Below are positions 34,827-47,807 of a DNA stretch of 64,000 nucleotides, in pieces; positions within the stretch are counted from its first letter, which is position 1; every line of letters starts with the position of its first letter. The DNA lies in NCBI GenBank assembly GCA_946807835.1, contig OX327702.1:10788001-10852000 (forward strand). Reading direction: 5' to 3'. Position numbers and translations under genes: made by a program. A model generated the notes under the pieces. The model made no database searches, was not told where the DNA came from, and worked only from the letters and a program-made list of their open reading frames with translations. This stretch comes from Ailanthus altissimus. Lineage: Eukaryota; Streptophyta; Magnoliopsida; Sapindales; Simaroubaceae.

Positions 34827-35092
34827 TGTTAAAAGAGGAAACAAATTAATAGTTTCCCCATTAATCAGTTTTTGGTCAATAGTTTCAATTAGTTTTTATG
34901 TACATTTCATTTTATATGTAATTACCTAGTTTATGTTTATCTTTTCTTTTCTTTTCCAACTTAATAATAACTCTATATATGTAATGCTTTCTCTTTGTAA
35001 TCAAATTATATATAATAATATTCAATTCTTGTCCAAATTCTTTCTTTTTCTACTTCTCCCAATTTTTCAATCTAAAGCTAGCCAATCTAACA
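34827..35092 (+). mobile_element. 3' LTR of old Copia A, 266 bp
   Basis: It starts TGTTAAAAGAGG after GACGGAGAG and ends CTAACA, giving TGTTA...TAACA ends. It contains a TATA-like CTATATATG region and short-LTR wording typical of this Copia type. The 5' partner was not found. Confidence 0.7.
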
Positions 35093-35718
35093 ATTCACAT
35101 CTATCTTGATGATAAAGCTTATGGTTTATTTGTCAAAGCCATGTTCCTTATGTAGATTTGTTTTTAAGTTCGTGTTACATAATTGTTGGATAGTTAAGGA
35201 TTTGAGCCTTTCGTTACCTTTAAAAAAAATTTGAACCACCACAAAAACATGTAATTATTTCATTCATAAGATATTGTGAGACATTCTGATTAATCGTGAA
35301 GATTCAGAAATCTAAGCCTAAGTGTAATTTAAACTTTACCAAACATTGCTTTTACTCTATCAAATTAGTTATGCAACATTATTTATTGAGGTTAAATGAT
35401 ACCTTCCAATAGGCATGTCGAGACTTGATTATTACTGCAGTGATTCCGATTTGGGCTAAAAATAACTTTTCATTTAACAGTTAACTTTAAAATTTAGTCA
35501 TTTTAAATTAAATGAGTTAACTTCTTTTGTAAAAAAAACGAGATCAAAATTAATAAAAAAAAAAAAACACAGTAAGACATAAAGTATATAATTGGTCAGC
35601 TCAATATGCACCACGTCTATTTTATTGAACTTGATAAACTCACTTATATAATACAATAGAATAATAAGTTTACAGCAAAATTGTATAAAGGCAAAGCCTT
35701 TTTAGAGTAACAATGGAA
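35093..35718. other. AT-rich stretch, no gene recognised
   Basis: No frame of note and no recognisable repeat apart from short A runs. Confidence 0.5.
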
Positions 35719-37381
35719 TAATAATTTTAAGTCATGTTTTAACAACATATTACTAATTAAGTTGACTTGTTAGAGAAACAATATGTATGGATAACAAATG
35801 ATGAAGTTCGTGTTAGTATGATTAGAATGAAGTGCCTTAATCATGATCCCCATAAACACAGATCAGCAAGAACATTTTAATATCATTAGAATTATGATTT
35901 TGAGTTTTAATTTATGGTTGTTATTAGCTTTTGTTGTCATGGACCATGCTGAGAACTGATTGGAATGGCACCTCAAAAGTGCTTCTCGATCCTCCTCCTT
36001 GATGACCAAACTTCTCAAGGATTCTACAAAACCTTCCTACTCCATGAGCAATCATAAAATCTCATTTCATATGATATGATATGCGGGCATCAAATCCAAT
36101 ATTTGATATCTCTGTTTCATGGCTTCTATTTGCCATTTCAACAGCGTATTGATTGAAAATTCTTCAAAAATAAAGAAAAATAATAATTTTAAATGCCTTG
36201 GAACATGTACTCCTGGAGGCGTGGAGTAATAACAGTATTAGTCGGCTAACAAGTTTAAAATCTGAAAAAGGTTCCCGTGGGGAAGAAAGAAGATCATTTC
36301 TGATGGCTTAACATAGTTCGGTCGTAATTATCCAAATATGAATCTAATTAATAAGTTAATGACTATAACTTAACAAACAAACACAAGGCTCCAAAGAACT
36401 TTTCTTTAATCGATAATAGGATAATAAAAATTATAATACAATTATGATGATGATAATGAATGAGTTATGCTCATATAAAAATGTCTACATTCTTTGAAAA
36501 GGTAACTCGAAATACTTTTCTTCGCCATTCTTTTGATGATCGAAACTGCTGTAATATCAAGCACAATGAAGAACAAATACTTTAATGGAGATTCGTGTCC
36601 TGGTGGTCCAATCCAGCCAACTGCATGTGATTTTTTGTCTTAATCATCCGGCATTAATGCGCAATAATCTTTAAATCTTCCTCGAATTAGCTAAGCAATG
36701 ACGGTAAACTAATCTTAGCTTGTCTTCTTGCATGGACCGGCCGGTAACATGATTCACGTCGTTGCATAATATGATTAAAATTATGAAATTCTAAGGCATT
36801 ATACGATAAACGTCTTACTGAATTTAGTTCTCATTCGCTGACTTTTAAGAAACCCTAGATAATTAAATGCAGACCAATGCGAGACTCTCAAAATCCTTGT
36901 ATGAAGTAACTAGATCTCAACATCGAACTCGATGATTTATATGGGTGGAAACCTAAAATCTTGTTTATTCGAAATTCTTGAGAAATTAGTGTTTGATATT
37001 TTTGGATGGCTTCAGATAGAGTAGTGGCTCAACCACTTACTAGTTCCATTCATTGATGTTATGTTTTTTGGGTCCGGCTTACCGAATTGGTTAGCCAATT
37101 ATATTGCTGAATTTTGAGCCTTGAAATGGGTAATATTGTTTCAACTTATTAACATTTCTTGGTTTACATAACCAATGATAAGCTTTTGATAATGATATGG
37201 ATTAGAAGAGTGTTGACCACGGAGTTGTTTGACATAAATGATCTCTTAACAACAAATTTTTGCGGTAACGGAGAAAATATAATCCTGCCCTGCATATCTT
37301 TATACAAAGATAAATATATGCAACGTATTTTCTTTTTAAACAATGAATATTTAATATCATGCTTAGTTGTTTATTCAATTT
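35719..37381 (+). repeat. duplicated block, copy B (about 1.66 kb)
   Basis: Same block as 17925-19757 at an offset of about 17.8 kb, same orientation. Differences include two deletions relative to A. One of them joins GATTTT to TTTTGTCTTAATC, where A has about 75 extra bases bounded by short T-rich direct repeats. The frame LLTTNFCGNGENIILPCISL (near 37240-37300) is open for 76 codons in B but has a stop upstream in A. Function unknown. Confidence 0.85.
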
Positions 37382-38229
37382 TCTTTTAAGTTTTTTAGAA
37401 TAGCTGAGTGTTGCTTGGCGTTTTTCAAAGCATGTAACCCGTGCGGTCTTTGGAGGTTTATGTACACAAGTGGATCGGTATATTTTTCGTGCCAATCTTC
37501 TCACAGTTTTTGTACTGCTTTGACTCAGAGCTCTTTGAGTATATTGCAGAAAATTGGACCACGTGGCTTTAAACAGTCTGGGTAGAACCTAAGCTGGTTA
37601 GTCTTAACTTGATAATTTATTCGAGTAGATTTCGTTCCTATAGTCCCTATTCATTTGTCTTAACTTAATAATTTGTTCGAGTAGATTTTGTGCCTCTAGT
37701 CCCTATTCCTTTGACAATAATTGGACGACCAGCCTTATCATCTAAGGCCTCAGTATCTTAAGTCTTTAGGCTTGTCTTTTATATGGTATTCTTATGAGCT
37801 GGGCTATTGATTTTAGCATAATTTAAAAGCTGCAGATCGCAGAGAGCTAGCGGTAGCTTGCATAACCACCAGCACTAGCTATAGTTCCAACAACAAACTC
37901 ATCCATGGCCTCTTCCTCTATAGTAGCCTTATCATCGAGGAGCATGACTATTAAAGTCAAATTTATAAGACTGAAGATATAGGTCGTTGCCCAAGTAAAG
38001 AGTCTAATAGAGTTTAGGGTTGAGTTCAGAGTATACAAAGAATCCCATTTTCAATGGATGTAGTTTTGTACCACTAAAATAGGATGGGATATCAGTCACA
38101 TGGCTATGTCTTCTCCATCCACCACTCCACCATTACCTCCAACTAATGATTATGAGACACTAAAGAAGGATAATGTCGGCCTGACCACAAAGGATCTGGA
38201 TGAGATAGCTGATGAATCATAGTCAGGGA
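37382..38229. other. unassigned stretch with a 56-bp tandem repeat and a short frame
   Basis: 37601-37712 is two copies of a 56-bp unit starting GTCTTAACTT, about 85% alike. A 40-codon frame at 38100-38222 (MAMSSPSTTPPLPPTNDYET, then LKKDN...DEIADES) looks protein-like but matches no family I know. It may be the end of a degraded retrotransposon gene, because Ty3-type 3' spacer follows. Confidence 0.35.
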
Positions 38230-39618
38230 AGTATTTCAGTTCCATGTTTATTTTCGTTGTCATAAGGACCAATCTATATTATTAGTTGAGGGCAGGGAAA
38301 TACTTCTAATGTTTTGTTAGACTATATTTTACTAAACTTGCTTTCTATCCTTGCTTTATATTTTTATGCTTATTCTACTATTTTGTATTTTGTTTTTATG
38401 TTTTAACTTTTTGTTTAATCTTTTATAGTAGAAAAAGCATTAGTAATATAACATGATTATTCACTCAAAATTTTATATGTTGTCAATTATCATGCTTTTC
38501 TTATGTTGGGTTGTGATGATGATTGCTCATGCACTAATAACTAGATGAAAATTCGACCTTAATTGTGATCACCAAGTTTGGAGCACTTATTTAAGCTTAT
38601 ATCAATTGTGTTGTGCTTAGAAAAGTTCATACTCTAGTAGTACACCTCAATTTCAATAACCAGGCACTCTAGAACTAGTTTGATTGCAGCTTAAGGAGAA
38701 ATCTTAGGAAACATATGAATAGTGAAAGAAAATTAGGCCATATTTGGATTGTTTGAGCTTTTTTAACCTACTCAGAGTTTACATTTGATCCTTAATCAAC
38801 CTATTTGAGCTTGAATCACCCTTTTTATTGAATAACCACATTACAAGCCTAAACCATGAGTGTAGATATCCTAAACACCCTTAACATTGTAAACATAGAG
38901 CTTATTGATAAATGATTTGGATTGTGTTGAGTTAGGTGGTGTAAAAGTTGGAAAACATAAAAAAAATTGGCAAGTAAGTGCCAAGTACAGTTGAGAAAAG
39001 ACTCAAAGTTTAGAGAGTATTGTGAACTTAATTTTTATTCAAAAAAACAAAAACAAAAACAAACACACATTTGCATTCATAAATAAAAGTAGTTTTGGTA
39101 AAAAGTTTTAAGTTTGGGGAAAATTTAAAGCATGGGTAGCAAGTTCAATTGGAAGCCAAGTGGGCTTAGTGTTCATGGTGCGAATTAATCCTAATTCTTA
39201 TCCAAATATCCACCCTAAACCTAACTCTACATTACAAGCTAATAAAAAACCTAATTAATCTCTGATCATGTGTATTCTTATATTATTTAAGAGATATATG
39301 AAAAGCTAGCCTACGATAGTGTTCTATAATTAATAGTATACTGAGACAACACTTTTCTATTGATCACTTAAATGGGAGAAAGAAGGTGCTTAATGGTGGT
39401 GTTTGTGGATTGTTGAGAGTTATTTATCAATTTCAAATGATTTGAAGTTAAGTGGAGCAATCTTTGAGACAGCTAAGTAACCATCAAATCAACCCGACCT
39501 TGTGAATAGCTTTTATATGTTTTGAATTTCTTAGTTAGTTAAGTTGTCTTGGGCATGTTATTCTCTCTCTCTTATTACTTAAGAGTGAGTAATTATCTAA
39601 GTTTGGGAGAATTTAATG
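38230..39618 (+). mobile_element. 3' spacer of an Athila/Tat-type Ty3 element
   Basis: Long non-coding sequence with AAGTTTGGGGAAAATTTAAA near 39110 and TAAGTTTGGGAGAATTT at 39598, the polypurine-like wording that precedes 3' LTRs in these lineages. The stretch 39220-39520 matches 60085-60440 (TTACAAGCTAATAAAAAACC against TTACATGCTAAATAAAGTCC), so both are the same kind of spacer. Confidence 0.55.
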
Positions 39619-40689
39619 AGTGTGATTTAGATATGTATTTTAGCCTTATTTTAACTTAGATTCTGACCTGTTTTAAGTAATTCTATGCTATTTACTCTCT
39701 CAAGTGTTAATTTTGCAGGATAAATCATGGAATGAATGAGGCTGAACAAATATGAAGGAAATCACAAAAAAAAAAAAGCCAAAAAATATAGATTCAAGGG
39801 TGAATTATAGAAAAGTTATGAATGCACTAGCATTCTCCATCTCAACGCACTAGCATTTATTGATGAACACTTAAAATGACACATTTAATAAGGGTTTTAC
39901 ATCATTATTTTGTATTACTAGTGTCTTTAACCCCCTTAACTTAAGCATGTTTAGAATGTTGTACCTAATTAGCTTTTAACTATTTTGTGGTAGGTTCAAT
40001 AAAATGGGAATAACGTTTTATCTAGAAATTCGATTGGGAGTGATTCTTGATCCTATGAAGAGCCAACTCAATGGGCTAATATATTGTATTTCACATAGTC
40101 ATCAGTATTTGGCCCATAACTATAGAAATACGTATTTAATATATATGAGACAACTCAATTTGGAAAGATAAGGGACTTATCTACAACTATGATCTTTTGA
40201 GTGAAAGCTAATTCGAACCACATCAATTTCAAATTGTACAATCAAGTGAGTGCATTAATGATAATCAATGCAAATTAGTTGTCACCTTTCATGACTTTTA
40301 TCATCTAAGTGGTTCCCTCTTTATTTGTCTTAATTTATCCATATTTTTCTATAAATAGGTAGCCTGTTTATGCCGAAAGCATATAATTAGAGAGCTAGAT
40401 TTTAGTTCAAAACACTTGTCTTTTGTATTATCAATTTGTAGTATTATTTATCTTATTTACTACTCTAAAGTCATGTTATCTCTTCTTCCATCTCTTTTCT
40501 TTTTCTTTTTCTTTAGTTTTATTATGTCCAAGTAATTTTATTTTTGCTAAGATGAAAGGGTAAAACTCTTGGCAAGATAATAAAATATATTTAACTCTTA
40601 TTTATGAATTTAATGTTTCATTCTTAAGTTATGCAAATTTATATATGATGTATTTATTTTGTTTACAATATTAATATCATTTCTTGTAA
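39619..40689 (+). mobile_element. Athila/Tat-type LTR remnant 1
   Basis: It begins near TGTGATTTAGATATG after the polypurine-like tract. A TATA-like CTATAAATAGG lies near 40350. The segment 39815-39860 (GCACTAGCATTCTCC, then ACGCACTAGCATTT) looks like an eroded GC-rich array. The right end is not clear. Confidence 0.4.
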
Positions 40690-42258
40690 AGTGGTGTATT
40701 GATGAGAACATAAAAATACATATTTATTAAGAGATTTAATACCATTTAATGTCACTAATTTTAGCATTTTCTTGTATTTTAGCTTAAAATAAAATGTTCT
40801 CCTTAAATTGTGGTTAATGAATGTTATTTGCACAGGTTTAGGTAAAATGGACATAACTCTCAATGTAGAAATCAAAATGAAGAAATTCTTAAACCTAGTG
40901 TAACATGACTCAATCTTACACAAACTTTAAGAATAGTAGAAAAACCAAATCCAATATGTTATGGGCCAAAAATTGAGATACAATAGAATCGGGCTACAAC
41001 TTCTGCCTAGCTTGACCCAACTCACGTATTTGGACTATATCTCATAAAATACGTACTCAATTGGTATAATTCTTGAAGCTGTGAAATACTGACTTAATTA
41101 TCAACAACTCTTATGTTGATGGTAAAGTTCAAATCAGTCGTTATCATAGACCAAAGTGCATTGCAAGTGGGTAAAATGGTTGGTGGCCGAAATCTAATGT
41201 ATCTTTGGAATTTTACTCATATCTCATTGGATACTCATCCAATTTGTATGAACTTGGTGCCTATGAAAATAAAAGACAAAATGATACAACTGTCATGTTA
41301 GCCACAGAGGCTACATCGGTCATTTACATTATCCAAAATATGCTGTAAGTGGATATACGAGTTATTGGCCTAAAATTATTGAAGATTGACGTCACCCATG
41401 ACATATTTCCATTCATTGCCTATATAAGGAGACTCTTAGGACGTTTTCAACATTAGATAATTCTCTCTTCTTTTCTTCTCATTAACATGTATTGTAATTT
41501 AGGCTAGAGTTTTTGGTAAGGCTCAGAGATGAACTTTTATGTGTAATAAATCTACTTCTATACTTTGATTCGTTGTCAAGAGCTACAAATGTTGTAAGTT
41601 TGGTTTTGATTAAACTCTTATCTAGTTTATTTTCTATAATCCAGAGGTTATAATTCTCATGTCTCATATATGTTCAGTCATGTTTTTCTTATGTGATTCT
41701 TGTTGAATTATAATTGTTATTGGTTACATTGTTTTATATGTTAATCTTTTACGGCAATATTGTCAAATTGATATATTGTCGATCTTGGATAACATGTAAG
41801 GGCAATAAATGTTTGATATTCAAGTTAATCTTTTACTGTAATATTGTCAAAAAGATATATTGTTGATCTTAGATAACTTGTATAAATAAACATGATTTGT
41901 GTTAATATTTGCAAAAGAGTTTAGTCATATCAAATGCATGTGTTATCAAATGTGCTATATTTTACATATCTTCCGATTGATTGTTTAGATGTAAAACTGT
42001 CAATTGAGTTATAAATACTGAATCAAAGTGTAGAGTAGATTTATAAAGTATAATTGTGATTCTCGAAGCCTTGTTTAAATTATCATAAGACATTTCCTTC
42101 AAATCATAGATAATTCTATCTCATCCACTTAAATCAATTAATTTTATCCTTTGCTACTGGTTTAATATTTTACTTCACCAATTTATTTTGCCAAAAGCTT
42201 TCTCGTGGGATCGATACTTCAATCTATATTGCGATAGCCGTATTATTTTGAGCGTAAA
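40690..42258 (+). mobile_element. Athila/Tat-type LTR remnant 2
   Basis: It contains wording typical of these LTRs (GCCAAAAATTGAGATAC, TCTCATTGGATACTCATCC), a TATA-like CTATATAAGG near 41421, and an end region TCGTGGGATCGATACTTC followed by GCGATAGCCGTATT. Boundaries are approximate and no primer site follows. Confidence 0.45.
41741..41906 (+). repeat. 83-bp tandem duplication
   Basis: GTTAATCTTTTACGGCAATA and GTTAATCTTTTACTGTAATA start two consecutive units 83 bases apart, each continuing into GATATATTGT.GATCTT. Confidence 0.85.
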
Positions 42259-42266
42259 CATGTATC

Positions 42267-42440
42267 TTGACTTATTATAGACAATTTTTATAGTTGGCAC
42301 AATAAATTCTTGAAACTATTTACAAGATTTGACGTAGATACCCTTTCTTGTAAAATATGAGTTTTGATTTATTGTAGACAAATATAAAGATTGACATAAT
42401 AAATACTTGAACCCATTTATAAGATTTGGTGTATAAGAAT
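42267..42440 (+). repeat. about 96-bp tandem duplication
   Basis: TTGACTTATTATAGACAA and TTGATTTATTGTAGACAA begin two units that share AATAAATWCTTGAAMCYATT and ACAAGATTTG-like parts. Confidence 0.7.
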
Positions 42441-42699
42441 TGAAATAAATAAGTAAAGTTAATACATAAATGGTGATGAAGTTTAATTATTATATCTTTC
42501 GATTGGAACCTCTTTTATATGAAGATTCCAATTAAGTTATAAAAAAGAGTTGAATATATTCTTATTTCATATGCAGAGTGGATCCTCTTAACCCTAGCTT
42601 TTATTTTAATTAGTTAATTGAATTATTATTTGCGAACATCTTATACTGTTTTAATTGTCTTTAAAGTACTTATAGTTTGCAAGCTCCTATATTCTAGAT

Positions 42700-43980
42700 G
42701 TGTCATCATCAAGTGAGATAAACACTCTAGCATTTAGCATCACAACACCTTAGCGTTTCTAGAAAAGATGAATGCCATTGCATGAGTTTATGAACGATGT
42801 GGCATAAATCCCAGAATAGATTCATAAGGCAACACATCCAAGCACCATGGCTGCGTTGAGAACACCCTAACATTGAATACATTGATGCCACAGTGTTCGT
42901 ATGATAAATTTGGAGAACTCCCCAACATTCTAGTAAAATGCTATGATGTTACGGTTATCCCCAGTACTATTAAAACTCTTTTTTTTAAAAAAGACAAAGG
43001 AGAGCTTGGACGTTTCAACTTCATTTCCCTTTAAAGTAGGTTATATAAAGAAAAAATTCCATCCTTTTTCATGCAAACACAAAGTAACCACTTGAAATCA
43101 TTTAGGGAAAAGAACTATACGATCAAGGAGTTGGTGACTATAAGGAGGATCATTTTAACCAAGACCAAGGGCTGCTTTGGAACTTCATTTCCTGCATTTT
43201 ATATGGTTTGGACTTATTTGTATCATAGTTTTTCTTGTATATTTCCATTCATCTTTCATTATGTTGAACTAAACATGTTGTCTAGGATTGTAGTTTTGAA
43301 CCCAAATATGTGCATGTAAATATCTTTATCTTTGAACTTTATGAACCTAGTTTTTATTCAATTTGTGTACTTGTAATGCTTTCGAGTTTACCTGGCCAAT
43401 TGTAGAATGATTTTTGGTTCAGTGGCATAAAATTGGAAAATGCATCTTAATGAATAGCCTAGGAAAAATTGATGCATAATTCTGATGTGCTAATCGTGAG
43501 TTTTAAATTAGGATAGGAATATACCTAATTGACATGCATGGTTAAAACAACTTATGCTTAATAAATCTTAGTTTTATCACATTACCATAAGAATATAGGT
43601 AGTGGATAAGTTAGGGTTTAATTATTTGACCATCGGAAGAGGCTTACGATGAGTGTAGTGTTGTGACTAATAATCTTTAAGGGAGTAACATTTAAGGCAA
43701 TATCATTAGTGAGCACATTTTGAAGGATAACTATAATCTTAGATATACTCGTTCATTGAATTTCTTAATGTTATTGCTTGCACATCTTAGGTTGGTAAGT
43801 TTAGTGGTAATATTAATTTTTAAATTTCAATTTTAAGAATCAAGTTATCTGGATAAAATTAAAAGGATCAATTTTAATACTTGATTTAGGATAACGCATA
43901 AAATCCTCATGGGATCGATATCCCTAGTCATTATATTACTTGCCAATGATAGCGTGCACTTGCACTTAAAAATGACATAA
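42700..43980 (+). mobile_element. Athila/Tat-type LTR remnant 3
   Basis: The 3' part matches the solo LTR at 1895-3338 and the LTR at 46268: TAGGATAGGAATATACCTAA, CATTACCATAAGAATATAGG and a terminal TGGGATCGATATCCC with TGCACTTGCACTT. A TATA-like TTATATAAAG lies near 43041. The region 42720-42960, with repeated AACACYYTAGCATTTAGC-like wording, looks like a GC-rich array eroded to GCAT and ACAC. The left boundary is not defined. Confidence 0.5.
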
Positions 43981-44629
43981 CTTAATTAATTATTTTATTA
44001 ATTAATCATAGATAGAAAGTTAATTAAATGAATTAATTAGTATGTCAAAAATAAAAAGTCTAAAGTCTAAAATTTTGAATGGATGAGAGCTTTTGGCGTA
44101 ATGACCACAACCTCTATTATTAGTCCTCTAATAAAGTAGATTAATGCCTTAACTCAAATCTTGTGAGATTCCCTATGAGGGATATTAATTAGATCTGGTT
44201 ATTAGATTAGACTTTTCTAAATGATAAGATCTCATAAAGGACGCATGCGAAGCTAACTATCCTACGATGAAGTTTTCAATTAAAAACATATAGAGGATTG
44301 AAATAATAGTTGTACACTTAAATTAGGTTGATTGATACCATCCTTGCGGAGTTCTTTTCAATTAGATCAAAGGCTAAAAGAATCGGTTATTATTATTTGA
44401 TATGAAGATATTAGTTTGATTCATAACAAATACGACCACCCTAAGATGGTATATTCTAAATGAAAATTAGAATACTGATACATAATAAAATATAGTTAAA
44501 GAGTTACTATAAACATGCATTTCATACATTCATATTATGCAAAATATATATATATATATAAATTACAATATAAGAAAATGTGTGCTCATGTATAAATTTA
44601 TTTTTAAAATTATATTTTCATTTAGCCCA
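43981..44629. other. AT-rich stretch, no gene recognised
   Basis: Possibly the leader of Copia B, whose gag begins near 44640. Contains a short AT microsatellite near 44548-44560. No LTR could be delimited. Confidence 0.4.
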
Positions 44630-46265
44630 TTAGCATCCATCCTTAACTAAAATTAATTAATCAAGAATAACTTTCTGGATTGGAAACGGAATTTAGATAT
44701 TGTACTTATGACTAAAATTTAAATTTGAGATAATTGATAAATACCCTCTAAAACCTAATAACAATGCATCTTAAGCTGAAATAAATGCTTATAGGAGTCA
44801 CTTGACTTATAGGCCTATCTTTTTCTTTTAGTCTTAATCGTAAGGAAAAAAGTAGTAAGAAGAAAAAAAAAAAGCTAAAGAAAGCATTTAATTTAAGATT
44901 TGTGCAAATTCAATAAGAGGAAAAAAGTCCCAAAAGAAAGTGCTTCCAATGTGGCATTGAAAGAGAAATTGTCTAATAGCTAAGGTTTTAATAGTTAAAA
45001 AGACAACTTCAACTTTTAGTAATATTCTTTTCACAGAGATATATGTAGTGGTTCATTCTATAAATTCTTTGATAATAGATGCTGGAGCTACTAATCATAT
45101 TTACAATTCATTGAAAGAGTTCTATAAGGCAAAATCACTCAATGATGGAGAATTTAGTCTATAACTAGAAAGTGGCGCAATTGTTCATCTCTATTTTGAT
45201 GATTTTATGACTTTATTATTAGAAGATTGTTTATGTTTTAAGTAATTTTTTACTCAACTGTGGTAATAAAAAGGAAAAATTCTTTTATATATTCTGGTAC
45301 ACTAGTTAACAGTCTACACTGCATATTTCTTAAAATTAATTCACTGCTTAGTATATAATTAAATAATAAATCTAATCATCATAGTAGGATTAAAATGACC
45401 CCCACTAATCAAACATATTTGTGGCATGTACATCTTGGTTATATTTGTTTAGAAAGAATCCAAAGACTAGTTAAGATGGACCTTTGACTTCATTAGACAT
45501 TGAACTAATACTAGTATACAATTCTTGTATAGGAGGTAAAATAACTAGAAGACCATTTAATGCTAAAGTTAATAGGACCATTAAGGCATTAGAATTAGTG
45601 CACTCTGACATATATTGGCCCGTGAAAACACAAGCTAGACGAGATTATGAATATATAATCACTTTCATTGATGATTATTCTATATTCATTTATGTGTATC
45701 TAATGCACCATAAGTATGAGGTATTTAATAATTTCAAAGAATTTCAGGCAAAAATGGAAAGGCAATTAAGAAAAATACATAAAGGCACTTTGATCAAATT
45801 GAGGTGAAAAAGACCTATTTAGTTATTTTTATACTTATTTATCATAGAATAGGATATTCTCACAATTGACTGCACCTGGGTCACCATAACAAAATGATAT
45901 AGCATAAAGGAGAAATAAATCTCTTCTTGAAATAATGAGGTCAATAATACGTTATTCAACTTTACCCATCTCATTGTAGAGTTATGCCTTAGAAATAACT
46001 ATATATCTTCTTAACTTTATTCCATCTAAGTTAGTTTCTAAAACACCTATGGAAATGTGTATGGGTTAAAAACTTAGTTTGCATCATGTACATATGTAGG
46101 GTTGTCTAGCACACGTGCTAAATGGGAAAGAAGGATAAGTTAGGAACCTAATTTAAAAATATTTCTGTTTATTAGCTATCATAATGAAATAACAGATGCT
46201 CTTCCTTTAATTCTCAAGATAGGAAAATATTTATTAGTATGAATGCAATTTTTCTAAGCAATAAT
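44630..46265 (+). pseudogene. Copia B relic, gag to integrase
   Basis: Broken frames read gag near 44640-44720 (WIGNGI-type), a knuckle remnant KKVLPMWH..RNC, protease SLIIDAGATNHIYNSLKEFY (Ala-Gly for Ser-Gly), an integrase zinc region with SCIGGKITRRPFNAK, the integrase core ELVHSDIYWPVKTQARRDYE with FIDDYS at 45484-45807, and then GCLAHVLNGKEG and NATFL up to 46265. The frame stops where the Athila-like LTR begins at 46268. The catalytic Glu region is too damaged to place. Confidence 0.85.
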
Positions 46266-46267
46266 AT

Positions 46268-47624
46268 TGATAGGGTGTAAAGGTACTAGTATAATTGGTA
46301 CTTTGAATCGGTGATTTGCTCTAATTTATGAATTTTTGGCTATTTTTGTTATATCATAAATAGGTGCACGACACAAAAAGGGACATTTAGGAACAAACAG
46401 GAGATGAATTGGACGAAAAATGAAAACTTTACGCTTAAAATACGAGAGTGCCTAAACCTAACATTCGGCACCGCAACGTTCAAAGCTAGAGCCACGCCTA
46501 AACAGCCCTCACACCCCTCAGGTTTCTAGGTCTCACTGCTGTGGTGCTGTGCCCAGAGCACCGCAGCCCCGTGCGACATATAAAATCCCTTCTTTTTAGT
46601 CATATTTTGACTTGGATTCGAAGGCCCTCGACCATAGGGTTTCTTATAAAAATAAAAGAACTCTTTTAAGAAACAAAGCACAGACTTTATAAGAGGAAAA
46701 ACTTAGAGAAATAATTCACAACGCAAATTCAAGAAATCAAATAAAAAATTGAAGATTCAAGCTTCAAGTCAAGATTGAGAGAGAAGCAACCCAAGGAGTC
46801 GCCTTGATTAGTTTTTCTTCTATTTTCTTATTATTATGTTCTTGTTCTTACTATTATACATGGATTGGTTTTGTACTCTTAAGTTTGTGATAAGTTAAAT
46901 TTTTTTTATCTAGGGTTAGACTTTTTGAACCTAAGTATATAGTTGGATTTCATTGCTTATTAGTTTATGAACTTAATACATACAATTGGTTCAATCTATC
47001 TTATGTTTAATGCTTTTATTATATCTATCCAATATTTTTAATGATTAAGGAACCATGATAAAATTGACAATGGGATTCATGTGTTTAGCCTATGATAGTT
47101 TGATGCATGATTATAGGGTAACAACTATGAGTTTCGTGTAGGATAAACATATACCTAAATGGCATGATGGTGTAATTTAGACATGGTCTTAATGAATTAC
47201 ATTCTCATCTGATTACCATAGACATATAGATAGTTGTTCGAATGTGTAATATAGTTACTTGATGATAGAGAAATTGATGAGATTAGAGTCTAGCTAATAA
47301 ATTAGTATTAAAGGATTAATTAAGAGGCTAGAGAATCCAATGAAATACTAGGAGATAAGTCAAAACCCTAGATTATTCTTAATTTATGAGTTCAACTCTA
47401 GGTTTATTTCTTAATTAGGTTCAGTTTAATTTGATAGAATGAGGTTAACTCATTAAGTTTCAGATTTTAATTTTTCTAGATAAAAGTTAAGTAGATAGAA
47501 TTTTAGTATTTGATTAATAGAATTAGATCGTATAGTCTCTTTAGGAATGATGTTTGGACTCCAAATCTAAATATTACAAAATATGATAGCATGCCTTTTC
47601 ACTTAACTACTATAGCGTACATCA
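46268..47624 (+). mobile_element. 5' LTR of Athila-like Ty3 element, 1,357 bp
   Basis: It runs from TGATAGGGTG to TACATCA and is followed six bases later by the primer-type sequence TGGCGCTATTGCC. A GC-rich array (46464-46576) sits just before a TATAAAA at 46579-46585. It shares start, order and end with the solo LTR at 1895-3338. It inserted into Copia B. Confidence 0.85.
46464..46576 (+). repeat. partly eroded GC-rich array upstream of LTR TATA box
   Basis: Units such as GGCACCGCAACGTTC, GCTGTGGTGCTGTGC and GAGCACCGCAGCCCCG resemble the GCGCC-N-CAGCGC arrays with several CG changed to CA or TG. TATAAAA follows within a few bases. Confidence 0.6.
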
Positions 47625-47630
47625 AGATTT

Positions 47631-47647
47631 TGGCGCTATTGCCATGG
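47631..47647 (+). other. primer binding site of the Athila-like element
   Basis: TGGCGCTATTGCCATGG matches the TGGCGCCGTTGCCGGGG site of plant Athila/Tat-type elements, with CG-to-CA/TA type changes. Confidence 0.8.
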
Positions 47648-47807
47648 ACTATTTCTTTCTATTCTTAGATAAATACTAATACCAAACTACTTGCTTTTAA
47701 TGCAAATTTTATTTTATTTTTGTTTGAGTTTATTTTCTTCTTTTTACTTTGATTTTCTTTCTATTTTGCTTTGACAGTTCACGCGAAGAGAGAAAAGTGC
47801 TGACTTG

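Noticed and set aside
37202..37504. 100-codon minus-strand frame at the end of duplicated block B
   Set aside because: It crosses the block boundary, has no counterpart in copy A and no known domain.
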